Below are positions 55,590 through 64,000 of a stretch of 64,000 nucleotides of DNA, one piece after another (the stretch's first letter is position 1; each line of letters begins with the position of its first letter). Below the pieces are notes generated by a model. The model worked only from the letters and a program-made list of their open reading frames with translations. It made no database searches and was not told the origin of the DNA. The stretch comes from Aquipseudomonas alcaligenes (lineage in GTDB: Bacteria; Pseudomonadota; Gammaproteobacteria; Pseudomonadales; Pseudomonadaceae), in contig NZ_FTNW01000002.1 in NCBI RefSeq assembly GCF_900156545.1, positions 62,001 to 126,000 on the forward strand, given 5' to 3'. Position numbers and translations under genes: made by a program.

Positions 55590-56702
55590 TCAACGCTCCA
55601 GCAGGATGCGCAGCATCCGCCGCAGCGGCTCGGCCGCCCCCCACAGCAGCTGGTCGCCGACGGTAAAGGCGCCGAGATACTGCGAGCCCATGTTGAGCTT
55701 GCGCAGACGGCCGATCGGGACGCTCAGGGTACCGGTGACGGCAGTCGGGCCGAGATCGCGGATGCTCGCCTCGCGGGTGTTCGGCACCAGCTTGACCCAG
55801 GGATTGTGCTGGCTGATCAAGCCCTCGATGTCGGCCAGCGGCACATCCTTGTTCAGCTTGATGGTCAGTGCCTGACTGTGGCAACGCATGGCACCGATAC
55901 GCACGCACAGGCCGTCCACCGGGATCGGGCTCTTGATGCGACCGAGGATCTTGTTGGTCTCGGCCTGGCCCTTCCACTCTTCACGGCTCTGACCGTTGGG
56001 CAGTTCCTTGTCGATGTAGGGGATCAGGCTGCCGGCCAGCGGCACGCCGAAATTGTCGACCGGGAAGGCTTCGCCGCGCATGGTTTCGGCGACCTTGCGG
56101 TCGATGTCGAGGATGGCGCTGGCCGGGTTGGCCAGATCATCAGCCACGGCGCCGTGAATGGCGCCCATCTGCTTGATCAGCTCGCGCATGTTCTGTGCGC
56201 CGGCACCGGAAGCCGCCTGGTAGGTCATGGCGCTCATCCACTCGACCAGACCGGCTTCGTACAGGCCACCCAGGGCCATCAGCATCAGGCTGACGGTGCA
56301 GTTGCCGCCGATGTAGTTCTTGGTGCCGGCGTCCAGCGACTGGTCGATCACCTTGCGGTTGACCGGGTCCAGCACGATGACCGAGTCATCGGCCATGCGC
56401 AGGCTGGAGGCCGCGTCGATCCAGTAGCCGTTCCAGCCGGCTTCACGCAGCTTGGGGAAGACTTCGTTGGTGTAGTCGCCGCCCTGGCAGGTCAGGATCA
56501 CATCGAGGCTCTTCAGCTCGTCGATGCTGTAGGCATCCTTCAGCGGGGCAATGTCCTTGCCCACGGCAGGCCCTTGGCCGCCGACATTGGAGGTGGTGAA
56601 GAACACCGGCTCGATCAGGTCGAAGTCACGCTCTTCCAGCATGCGCTGCATGAGCACGGAACCGACCATACCGCGCCAACCGATCAGACCTACACGTTTC
56701 AT
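55590..56702 (-). CDS. asd: Aspartate-semialdehyde dehydrogenase
   Basis: This 370-residue enzyme reduces aspartyl phosphate for lysine, threonine and methionine synthesis. The catalytic Cys is 135 in [13 protein letters not shown], and the NADP site is [18 protein letters not shown]. The length matches the gammaproteobacterial type. It follows leuB on the minus strand, the classical leuB-asd arrangement in Pseudomonas, and ends at a strong terminator. Confidence 0.97.
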   Translation of the reverse strand: MKRVGLIGWRGMVGSVLMQRMLEERDFDLIEPVFFTTSNVGGQGPAVGKDIAPLKDAYSIDELKSLDVILTCQGGDYTNEVFPKLREAGWNGYWIDAASSLRMADDSVIVLDPVNRKVIDQSLDAGTKNYIGGNCTVSLMLMALGGLYEAGLVEWMSAMTYQAASGAGAQNMRELIKQMGAIHGAVADDLANPASAILDIDRKVAETMRGEAFPVDNFGVPLAGSLIPYIDKELPNGQSREEWKGQAETNKILGRIKSPIPVDGLCVRIGAMRCHSQALTIKLNKDVPLADIEGLISQHNPWVKLVPNTREASIRDLGPTAVTGTLSVPIGRLRKLNMGSQYLGAFTVGDQLLWGAAEPLRRMLRILLER

Positions 56703-56758
56703 AACGACTACACCCTTGTTAACAGCCCGCCGCTACAGTCACGACGGGGCTGGAAAGA

Positions 56759-57841
56759 TTACAGACTACGCAGCGCTTCGACTACCGCATCACCCATGCC
56801 GGCGGTGCCAACTTTGGTCTTGCCTTCCGACCAGATGTCGCCGGTGCGCAGGCCCTGATCCAGCACCTTGCTCACGGCAAGCTCGATGGCGTCAGCGGCA
56901 GCGGACTGGTTGAAGCTGTAACGCAGCATCATCGACACCGAGAGGATGGTCGCCAGCGGGTTGGCGATGCCCTTGCCGGCAATGTCCGGTGCCGAACCAT
57001 GGCACGGCTCGTACATGCCCTTGTTGTTGGCGTCCAGGGATGCCGACGGCAGCATACCGATGGAGCCGGTGAGCATGGAGGCCTCGTCGGAGAGGATGTC
57101 GCCGAACATGTTGTCGGTGACCATCACGTCGAACTGCTTGGGCGCACGGACCAGCTGCATGGCGGCGTTGTCGACATACATGTGCGACAGCTCGACCTCC
57201 GGATAGTCCTTGGCCACTTCCTCGACCACGGCGCGCCACAGCTGGCTGGAGGCCAGCACGTTGGCCTTGTCGACCGAGCAGAGCTTCTTGTTGCGCACCA
57301 TGGCCATGTCGAAGCCGACCTTGGCGATGCGGCGGATTTCGCTCTCGCTGTACGGCAGGGTGTCGTAGGCCATGCGCTCGCCGTTTTCCAGCACCTTGCT
57401 CTCGCGCGGCTGGCCGAAGTAGATGCCACCGGTCAGCTCACGGACGATGAGGATATCCAGGCCGGCCACCACTTCCGGCTTGAGGCTGGAGGCCTCGGCC
57501 AGTTGCGGGTAGAGAATGGCCGGACGCAGGTTGCCGAACAGGCCCAGCTGCGAGCGGATCTTCAGCAGGCCGCGCTCCGGACGGATGGCCGGATCGATGG
57601 TGTCCCACTTCGGACCACCAACGGCGCCGAGCAGCACGGCATCGGCGGCGCGGGCGCGTTCCAGGGTCTCATCGGCCAGCGGCACGCCGTAACGGTCGAT
57701 GGCGGCGCCACCCAGATCATCGAAGGACAGCTCGAAACCGAGGCTGTACTTCTCATTGGCCAGGTTCAGCACCTTGACCGCCTCGGCCATGATTTCCGGG
57801 CCGATACCATCGCCCGGGAGAACCAGAATCTGCTTGCTCAT
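56759..57841 (-). CDS. leuB: 3-isopropylmalate dehydrogenase
   Basis: This 360-residue enzyme makes the leucine precursor 2-ketoisocaproate. It begins [18 protein letters not shown] at ATG 57841 with an AAGGA site, two codons after an in-frame TTG. The Mg-isopropylmalate site includes [17 protein letters not shown]. It starts 12 bases after leuD; I recall a methyltransferase-like gene between leuD and leuB in some Pseudomonas, which is absent here. Confidence 0.97.
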   Translation of the reverse strand: MSKQILVLPGDGIGPEIMAEAVKVLNLANEKYSLGFELSFDDLGGAAIDRYGVPLADETLERARAADAVLLGAVGGPKWDTIDPAIRPERGLLKIRSQLGLFGNLRPAILYPQLAEASSLKPEVVAGLDILIVRELTGGIYFGQPRESKVLENGERMAYDTLPYSESEIRRIAKVGFDMAMVRNKKLCSVDKANVLASSQLWRAVVEEVAKDYPEVELSHMYVDNAAMQLVRAPKQFDVMVTDNMFGDILSDEASMLTGSIGMLPSASLDANNKGMYEPCHGSAPDIAGKGIANPLATILSVSMMLRYSFNQSAAADAIELAVSKVLDQGLRTGDIWSEGKTKVGTAGMGDAVVEALRSL

Positions 57842-57853
57842 GCTCAATCCTTA

Positions 57854-58501
57854 TTACTTGATCGCGCCGAACAGCCAGGGGCTGCTCTGCTGGTGTTTGG
57901 CTTCGAAGGCCTTGATAGCTTCAGCGTCCTGCAGGGTCAGGCCGATGTCGTCCAGACCATTGAGCAGGCAGTGCTTGCGGAAGGCATCGATCTCGAAGCT
58001 GTACTGCACGCCATCCGGACGGGTCACGGTCTGTGCCGCCAGGTCCACGATCAGCTGGTAGCCCTCGGTGGCCTCGGCCTGCTGGAACAGCGCATCGACC
58101 TCTTCATCCTTGAGGATGATCGGCAGCAGGCCGTTCTTGAAGCTGTTGTTGAAGAAGATGTCGGCAAAGCTCGGCGCGATCACGGTGCGGAAACCGTATT
58201 CGTCCAGTGCCCATGGCGCGTGCTCGCGGCTCGAACCGCAGCCGAAGTTCTCGCGGGCCAGCAGCACGCTAGCGCCCTGATAGCGCGGGAAGTTCAGCAC
58301 GAAGTCCTTGTTCAGCGGACGGTTCGAGCAGTCCTGATTCGGCTGCCCCACATCCAGATAGCGCCACTCGTCGAACAGGTTCGGGCCGAAGCCGGTGCGC
58401 TTGATGGATTTCAGAAACTGCTTGGGAATGATCTGGTCGGTGTCGACGTTGGCACGATCCAGCGGAGCCACCAGGCCAGTGTGTTGGGTAAAGGCTTTCA
58501 T
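57854..58501 (-). CDS. leuD: 3-isopropylmalate dehydratase small subunit
   Basis: This 215-residue subunit of isopropylmalate isomerase, the partner of LeuC, begins [20 protein letters not shown] and includes [15 protein letters not shown]. An ATG directly before the chosen one is also possible behind the GAGGAG site. It lies 11 bases after leuC. Confidence 0.96.
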   Translation of the reverse strand: MKAFTQHTGLVAPLDRANVDTDQIIPKQFLKSIKRTGFGPNLFDEWRYLDVGQPNQDCSNRPLNKDFVLNFPRYQGASVLLARENFGCGSSREHAPWALDEYGFRTVIAPSFADIFFNNSFKNGLLPIILKDEEVDALFQQAEATEGYQLIVDLAAQTVTRPDGVQYSFEIDAFRKHCLLNGLDDIGLTLQDAEAIKAFEAKHQQSSPWLFGAIK

Positions 58502-58512
58502 CATCTGTCTCC

Positions 58513-59940
58513 TCAGGCCTGGATCAGTTCGCGCACGTCGATGAAGTGACCGGTCACGGCAGCTGCCGCGGCCATGGCCGGGCTGACCAGGTGGGTACGG
58601 CCACCGGCGCCCTGACGGCCTTCGAAGTTGCGGTTGGAGGTCGAGGCGCAATGCTCGCCGCTGCCCAGCTTGTCCGGGTTCATCGCCAGGCACATGGAGC
58701 AGCCCGGCTCGCGCCATTCGAAGCCAGCCTCGATGAAGATCTTGTCCAGACCTTCCTGCTCGGCCTGCGCCTTGACCAGACCAGAACCCGGCACCACCAG
58801 CGCCTGCTTGACGGTAGCGGCGACCTTGCGACCCTTCGCCACCTCGGCGGCGGCGCGCAGGTCTTCGATACGCGAGTTGGTGCAGGAGCCGATGAACACG
58901 CGGTCCAGCTTGATCTCGGTGATCGGCTGATTGGCGGTCAGTCCCATGTACTTGAGGGCGCGGACGATGGAGTCGCGCTTGACCGGGTCGGCCTCGGCTG
59001 CCGGGTCCGGCACCGTCTCATCCACAGCCAGAACCATCTCCGGCGAGGTGCCCCAGGACACCTGCGGCTTGATGTCTTCGGCCTTCAGCTCGACCACGGT
59101 ATCGAACTGCGCATCAGCGTCGGACACCAAGCCTTTCCACTGCTCGACTGCCTTGGCCCAGTCGGCGCCCTTGGGCGCAAACGGACGGCCTTCGACATAG
59201 GCGATGGTCTTGTCATCAACAGCCACCAGACCAACGCGGGCACCGGCCTCGATGGCCATATTGCAGATGGTCATGCGGCCTTCCATGGACAGATCACGGA
59301 TGGCGCTGCCGGCGAATTCCAGGGCATGTCCGTTACCGCCGGCGGTGCCGATCTTGCCGATGATGGCCAGAACGATGTCCTTGGCGGTGACACCGAAGGG
59401 CAACTGGCCTTCGACACGCACCTGCATGTTCTTCATCTTCTTGGCCACCAGACACTGGGTGGCGAGCACGTGCTCCACCTCCGAAGTGCCGATGCCATGA
59501 GCCAGCGCACCGAAGGCGCCATGAGTGGAAGTGTGCGAGTCACCGCAGACCACGGTCATGCCCGGCAGGGTGGCGCCCTGCTCCGGGCCGACCACGTGAA
59601 CGATGCCCTGGCGGCTGTCGTTCATCTTGAATTCGAGGATGCCGAAGTCATCGCAGTTCTCGTCGAGGGTCTGCACCTGGATGCGCGACACTTCATCGAC
59701 GATGGCTTCCAGGCCGCCCTGGCGCTCGGCCTTGGTGGTCGGCACGTTGTGGTCCGGGGTGGCGATATTGGCGTCGACGCGCCACGGCTTGCGCCCGGCC
59801 AGACGCAGCCCTTCGAAGGCCTGCGGCGAGGTCACTTCGTGGAGGATCTGCCGGTCGATGTAGATCAGCGACGAACCGTCGTCGCGGCGCTTCACCTCGT
59901 GCATATCCCAAAGCTTGTCGTAGAGCGTCTTGCCGGCCAT
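58513..59940 (-). CDS. leuC: 3-isopropylmalate dehydratase large subunit
   Basis: This 475-residue aconitase-family enzyme has Fe-S cysteines in FIGSCTNSR and [10 protein letters not shown]. It starts ATG 59940 and is the first gene of the leuC-leuD-leuB-asd unit. Upstream is a shared control region with a LysR-type gene. Confidence 0.98.
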   Translation of the reverse strand: MAGKTLYDKLWDMHEVKRRDDGSSLIYIDRQILHEVTSPQAFEGLRLAGRKPWRVDANIATPDHNVPTTKAERQGGLEAIVDEVSRIQVQTLDENCDDFGILEFKMNDSRQGIVHVVGPEQGATLPGMTVVCGDSHTSTHGAFGALAHGIGTSEVEHVLATQCLVAKKMKNMQVRVEGQLPFGVTAKDIVLAIIGKIGTAGGNGHALEFAGSAIRDLSMEGRMTICNMAIEAGARVGLVAVDDKTIAYVEGRPFAPKGADWAKAVEQWKGLVSDADAQFDTVVELKAEDIKPQVSWGTSPEMVLAVDETVPDPAAEADPVKRDSIVRALKYMGLTANQPITEIKLDRVFIGSCTNSRIEDLRAAAEVAKGRKVAATVKQALVVPGSGLVKAQAEQEGLDKIFIEAGFEWREPGCSMCLAMNPDKLGSGEHCASTSNRNFEGRQGAGGRTHLVSPAMAAAAAVTGHFIDVRELIQA

Positions 59941-60005
59941 TTGCTTATGTCCTCGATCAGGTCATGTGCGGTGCGAGGGCTGATAACCCTTCTGCTGATG
60001 GGGCG

Positions 60006-60035
60006 ATCCTAGGGATTTGGATCAAATAACTCCAA
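60006..60035. promoter_or_regulatory. leuC promoter and LysR-type operator
   Basis: TTGGA (60017-60021) and TCCAA (60031-60035) form an interrupted palindrome with a 9-base spacer, typical of LysR-type sites. On the minus strand, TTGGAG (60030-60035) and TAGGAT (60006-60011), 18 bases apart, fit a leuC promoter whose -35 overlaps the operator. Confidence 0.5.
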
Positions 60036-60115
60036 TTCATATTTTTTATTCAAAGCATTCCTGACTGGAATGCGATGCGCTATAACCCGCAAAACAGCTC
60101 GCCACACGGAATCCC

Positions 60116-60991
60116 ATGGACCTGGCCAACCTCAATGCCTTCATCGCCATCGCCGAAGCCGGCAGCTTCTCCGAGGCTGCCGAGCGCCTGCACCTGACCC
60201 AGCCGGCAGTGAGCAAACGCATCGCCGGCCTGGAGCAGCAGCTGGATACGCGCCTGTTCGACCGCCTGGGCCGCGAGGTGAGCCTGACCGAGGCCGGCCG
60301 CGCCCTGCTGCCACGGGCCTATCAGATCCTCAACGTGTTGGACGACACCCGCCGCGCCCTGACCAACCTCAATGGCGAGGTCAGCGGCCGGCTGACCCTG
60401 GCCACCAGCCACCACATCGGCCTGCACCGCCTGCCACCGCTGCTGCGCGCCTTTACCCGTCAGTACCCGCAGGTGGCACTGGATATCCAGTTCCTCGACT
60501 CGGAAGTGGCCTATGAGGAGGTTCTCCACGGCCGCGCCGAACTGGCGGTGATCACCCTGGCCCCCGAGACCCGCGAGCCGGTGCACGCCGTGCCGGTCTG
60601 GGACGACCCGCTGGACTTCGTCGCCGCCCCGGAGCACCCGCTGGCGCGCAACGGCGCGGTGACCCTGGCCGACGTCGCGCTGCACCCGGCGGTGTTTCCC
60701 GGCGGCAACACCTTCACCCACCATATCGTCCAGGGCCTGTTCCAGGCCCAGGGCCTGACGCCGAACATCGCCATGAGCACCAACTATCTGGAGACGATCA
60801 AAATGATGGTCTCCATCGGCCTGGCCTGGAGCGTGCTGCCACGCACCATGCTCGATGAACAGGTGGTGCGCCTGCCGCTGCCGGGTATTCAGTTGCAGCG
60901 ACGCCTGGGCTACATCCTGCACCGCGAGCGCACGCTGTCCAATGCGGCCAGAGCCTTCATGGCACTGCTGGAGGCGCAGCGCTTGCCTTGA
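60116..60991 (+). CDS. LysR family transcriptional regulator, divergent from leuCDB
   Basis: This 291-residue protein has an N-terminal winged helix-turn-helix (about 1-60: FIAIAEAGSFSEAAERLHLT, then QPAVSKRIAGLE) and a C-terminal co-inducer domain. It faces leuC across 175 bases containing a LysR-type palindrome, so it probably controls leuCDB; the inducer (possibly a pathway intermediate) is not known from the sequence. Confidence 0.93.
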   Translation: MDLANLNAFIAIAEAGSFSEAAERLHLTQPAVSKRIAGLEQQLDTRLFDRLGREVSLTEAGRALLPRAYQILNVLDDTRRALTNLNGEVSGRLTLATSHHIGLHRLPPLLRAFTRQYPQVALDIQFLDSEVAYEEVLHGRAELAVITLAPETREPVHAVPVWDDPLDFVAAPEHPLARNGAVTLADVALHPAVFPGGNTFTHHIVQGLFQAQGLTPNIAMSTNYLETIKMMVSIGLAWSVLPRTMLDEQVVRLPLPGIQLQRRLGYILHRERTLSNAARAFMALLEAQRLP

Positions 60992-61105
60992 AAGCCATAC
61001 AGCGGCTAATTTGACGCCATAATCATAAGAAAAAACGCTTGAGCACCTCTACGGCGGGCATTCCAGCCGCAGGCCGAGCGCACCGAGCGGCGGACGAGAA
61101 ACCTG

Positions 61106-64000
61106 ATGTCCAAACCACCCAAGCAACCGCCTTTCCCTCATATACCTGCCCTGGACCCGGCCGAGTTCGAAAAGACCTGGCAAAACGCACCACTGTTGCT
61201 CGCGGCCCTGAACGGTGCGCACCTGGGCGCGTGGTATTGGGACATCGAGAGCGGCAGGGTCAGCTGGTCTCGCGGCGCACAAGCCCTGTTTGGCCTGGAC
61301 CCCAAGCAGCCGCTGCGACGTACGGTCGATTACATCGAGCTGATCCCCGAGGAGGACCGCGCCAAAGTCCGGCAGCTGTTCCAGCAAGTGCTCAACGGCC
61401 ATCCGATGGCAGCTCCCCTTAGGCACCGGATCCATTGGCCGGATGGCAGCTTGCACTGGCTGGAAATCAGCGGACGCCCCCAAACCGATGCCAACGGCTG
61501 CAAACAGGTCATCGGCGTGGTGCGCGACATCACCGAGCAACAGCAGCAGCAGCAGGCCCTGCACGACAGCCAGGAGCGCCTGAATCTGGCACTGGAATCA
61601 GCCAACCTAGGCACTTGGGACTGGCACATCCCCAGCGACACCCTGTACAGCTCAGGCCGCGCCGCCAGCCTGCATGGCCTCGCCGGCGAGCCTTACCACG
61701 GCAAGTCCAGTCAATTCTTCCAACGGGTGCCAGAGCAGGACCAAAAGCTCATGCGCCAGGCGTATCGCGAGATACTCGAACAGGCACAACGCGAGTACCA
61801 GGTCACCTATCGAATCCGCCTGGACAACGGCGAAACGCGCTACCTGGAAAGCACCGCCAAGCTTCACCGGGACCCGGAGGGCCAGCCATTGCGCATGGCC
61901 GGCATTCTCATGGACATCACCGAGCGAGTGCAGCGCGAGCAGCGCCTGGCTTCCTCCGAGGAAAAATTCGTCACCCTGTTCCAGGCCAGCCCTGAACCTA
62001 TCTGCGTGTCACGCATACGCGATGGGGTATTTGTCGAGATCAACCCCAGCTTCAGCCAGACCTTTGGCTGGTCCCCCGAGGAGATAGTCGGGCGGAGCGC
62101 GCCGGAAGTAGGTTTCTGGGTCGACGAGCAGCAGCGCAACCAGCTGTTTGCCAAGCTGAGCCAGGACCAGCATCTGAGCAGCGAGATTGCACGCTTCCGC
62201 ACCAAGGGCGGCAACGAACTCACCTGTGTGGTATCGAGCCGTTTCATCCGTGTCGACCGCCAACTGTGCATCACCACCACGTTCCGCGACATCACCGAGC
62301 GGCAGGCAGCGGAGGCCGCGCTCAAGGCCAGCCAGGAGAAATTCGCCAAGGCCTTTCACTCCAGTCCGGACGCCATCACGATCACCGAGCGCGACAGCGG
62401 CCGCTTCATCGAAGTCAATGAGGGCTTCTGCCGCCTGACCGGCTATCGCCCCGAGGAGGTCATCGGCCGCACCGCTGCGGAATTGCAGGTCTGGGTCAAC
62501 CCGGAGGAGCGACAACGCATGGTCGAGGCCATCCTCCGTGATGGCCGTGTCTACCACCTGGAAATGCATGGCCAGCACCGCAGCGGCAAACTGCAGCTGG
62601 TGGAGGTTTCGGTCGAGCCCATTGAACTGAACGGCACACCCTGCCTGCTGCTTACGGCGCGCGACATCGGTGAGCTGAAAGCGGCCCAGGCCCAAGCCCA
62701 ACACCTGGCCTACCACGACCCCCTGACCAACCTGCCCAACCGTGCACTCTTAATGGACCGGCTCGTCCAGCAGATCGCGCTGCTCAAACGCCACGACCTG
62801 CATGGCGCCCTGCTGTTTCTCGATCTTGACCACTTCAAGCACATCAATGACTCGCTCGGCCATCCGGTAGGCGATGCCGTACTGAAGATGGTGACCGCGC
62901 GCCTGGAAGCCAGCGTGCGCCAGGAGGACACCGTGGCGCGCCTGGGTGGCGACGAGTTCGTGGTGCTGATTTCCGGCCTCGAAGGCAAGCGCAACGAGAT
63001 CACCCGCCAGGTCCGCCAGGTCGCCGAAAAACTGCGCGGTCTGCTGGCCGAGCCCATGCTGCTGGAGGGCCATCGCCTGCAGGTGACACCGAGCATTGGC
63101 ATCGCCCTGCTACCGGACCACGGCGACAACCCTACCGACCTGCTCAAGCGCGCCGACATCGCGCTTTACCGAGCCAAAGACTCGGGCCGCAATACGGTAC
63201 AGATCTTTCGTAAAGCGATGCAGGAGGCCGCTAGCGAACGCCTGCGCCTGGAGAACGATTTGCACCTGGCCCTTGCCCGCGGCGAATTCGAGCTGTACCT
63301 GCAACCCCAGGTAGATGCACGCGCCGGCAGCGTGATTGGGGCGGAAGCGCTGCTGCGCTGGAATCACCCGACACTGGGTATGCAGTCACCGGCGCACTTC
63401 ATTCAGGTTCTGGAGGAGAGCGGACTGATTCTCGAGGCCGGGGCCTGGATACTCAATGAAGCCTGCCATGTCGGTTCCCGCCTGATGCACGAAGGCCTGG
63501 TTGACCGCGAGTCCTTTCAGTTGTGCGTCAACATCAGCCCACGGCAGTTTCGCCAGAACGACTTCGTCGAACGCGTTGAGCGCTGTCTCGAGCAGAGCAA
63601 ACTACCGGCCAGCATGCTCAAGCTGGAGATCACCGAAGGCATCGTCATTCATAACCTCGACGACACCATCGCCAAGATGCGCCGCCTGAAGAAACTCGGC
63701 CTGAGCTTCGCCATGGACGACTTCGGCACGGGCTACAGCTCGCTGACCTACCTCAAGCGCCTGCCGGTGGATGTGCTGAAGATCGACCAGTCGTTCGTCC
63801 GTGATGCCACCAGCGACCCCAACGATGCCGAGATCATCCGCGCCATCGTCGCCATGGCCCGCAGCCTCAATCTGCAGGTGATCGCCGAAGGCGTGGAGCA
63901 GGCCGAACAGCTGGAGTTCCTCCTCCAGCAGGGCTGCCATCATTACCAGGGTTACCTGTTCAGCAAGCCGGTGCCGCTAGCGGAATTCCACGACCTGCTA
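61106..64000 (+). CDS. Multi-PAS GGDEF-EAL cyclic-di-GMP protein (3' end outside window)
   Basis: The frame is open for 965 codons to the window edge. It begins MSKPPKQPPFPHIPALDPAE. About four PAS domains lie between residues 30 and 540 (each ending in a DITE-like PAC motif), followed by a GGDEF domain and an EAL domain. The GGDEF motif is intact at 614-618, with a preceding RxxD inhibitory site (RQED, 605-608). The EAL motif is intact at 747-749, with DDFGTGYSSL and LKIDQSFV present, so phosphodiesterase activity is likely and cyclase activity possible. It senses signals through PAS and has no visible membrane helix. Confidence 0.93.
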   Translation, partial: MSKPPKQPPFPHIPALDPAEFEKTWQNAPLLLAALNGAHLGAWYWDIESGRVSWSRGAQALFGLDPKQPLRRTVDYIELIPEEDRAKVRQLFQQVLNGHPMAAPLRHRIHWPDGSLHWLEISGRPQTDANGCKQVIGVVRDITEQQQQQQALHDSQERLNLALESANLGTWDWHIPSDTLYSSGRAASLHGLAGEPYHGKSSQFFQRVPEQDQKLMRQAYREILEQAQREYQVTYRIRLDNGETRYLESTAKLHRDPEGQPLRMAGILMDITERVQREQRLASSEEKFVTLFQASPEPICVSRIRDGVFVEINPSFSQTFGWSPEEIVGRSAPEVGFWVDEQQRNQLFAKLSQDQHLSSEIARFRTKGGNELTCVVSSRFIRVDRQLCITTTFRDITERQAAEAALKASQEKFAKAFHSSPDAITITERDSGRFIEVNEGFCRLTGYRPEEVIGRTAAELQVWVNPEERQRMVEAILRDGRVYHLEMHGQHRSGKLQLVEVSVEPIELNGTPCLLLTARDIGELKAAQAQAQHLAYHDPLTNLPNRALLMDRLVQQIALLKRHDLHGALLFLDLDHFKHINDSLGHPVGDAVLKMVTARLEASVRQEDTVARLGGDEFVVLISGLEGKRNEITRQVRQVAEKLRGLLAEPMLLEGHRLQVTPSIGIALLPDHGDNPTDLLKRADIALYRAKDSGRNTVQIFRKAMQEAASERLRLENDLHLALARGEFELYLQPQVDARAGSVIGAEALLRWNHPTLGMQSPAHFIQVLEESGLILEAGAWILNEACHVGSRLMHEGLVDRESFQLCVNISPRQFRQNDFVERVERCLEQSKLPASMLKLEITEGIVIHNLDDTIAKMRRLKKLGLSFAMDDFGTGYSSLTYLKRLPVDVLKIDQSFVRDATSDPNDAEIIRAIVAMARSLNLQVIAEGVEQAEQLEFLLQQGCHHYQGYLFSKPVPLAEFHDLL

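Overview
The window looks like part of a Pseudomonas chromosome. It is G+C-rich, and its gene order (fadH, tRNA-Asp/tRNA-Val, xcp type II secretion genes, metZ-purF-cvpA-dedD-folC-accD-trpF-truA-fimV-usg-asd-leuBDC and a divergent LysR regulator) matches, as I recall it, the PA3080s to PA3122 region of P. aeruginosa. The extra genes between the two xcp operons recall what I remember being reported for the P. alcaligenes group. No transposase, phage gene, CRISPR array or rRNA was seen.

Region by region. Positions 3-191 hold the 3' end of a WecG/TagA/CpsF glycosyltransferase. Positions 278-9020 (minus) encode a presumptive envelope system: a DUF1302 outer-membrane protein, two tandem DUF1329 periplasmic proteins, a YCF48-like beta-propeller and an RND/MMPL transporter, split into apparent sub-units by terminators. 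Positions 9380-23601 are mostly minus-strand housekeeping and hypothetical genes: pepN, DUF2797, YeaC, a rhomboid protease, a metallophosphatase, nadK, a lipoprotein, a cNMP-rhodanese protein, a PLP desulfhydrase/deaminase, an SnoaL-like protein and fadH. DUF1853 is the one plus-strand gene among them. Positions 23803-25960 (plus) hold a nitrilase-fold membrane protein lacking its catalytic Cys and an AraC regulator. At 25970-26379 there is a 28-residue ORF with a very strong ribosome site and a sigma-54-like promoter, followed by tRNA-Asp and tRNA-Val genes.

The type II secretion locus spans 26526-43680. The minus operon is gspE-(two orphan genes)-gspF-G-H-I-J-K-L-M, and gspC-gspD face the other way. 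It carries two apparent insertions. The first is a low-G+C pair of unrecognised genes (32390-33590), fitted seamlessly between gspE and gspF. The second is a MalT-type LuxR regulator plus an animal-type heme peroxidase (35337-40820), which separates the divergent gspE and gspC promoters. The peroxidase has the Q-x3-H distal and Y-x2-H proximal motifs of fatty-acid dioxygenases and cyclooxygenases.

Positions 43728-59940 (minus) form a long tract for methionine (metZ), purine (purF), folate (folC), fatty acid (accD), tryptophan (trpF), tRNA modification (truA), polar/type IV pilus scaffold (fimV), aspartate-family (asd) and leucine (leuC, leuD, leuB) functions. A LysR regulator diverges from leuC across an interrupted palindrome that overlaps the predicted leuC promoter. 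The window ends inside a multi-PAS GGDEF-EAL protein (61106-64000, incomplete).

The most promising points for new biology are the orphan gene pair inside the secretion operon, the regulator/peroxidase module between the secretion promoters, the 28-residue gene, and the DUF1302/DUF1329/YCF48/RND system. All functional statements are by reading the sequence and from memory of families; no search was run.
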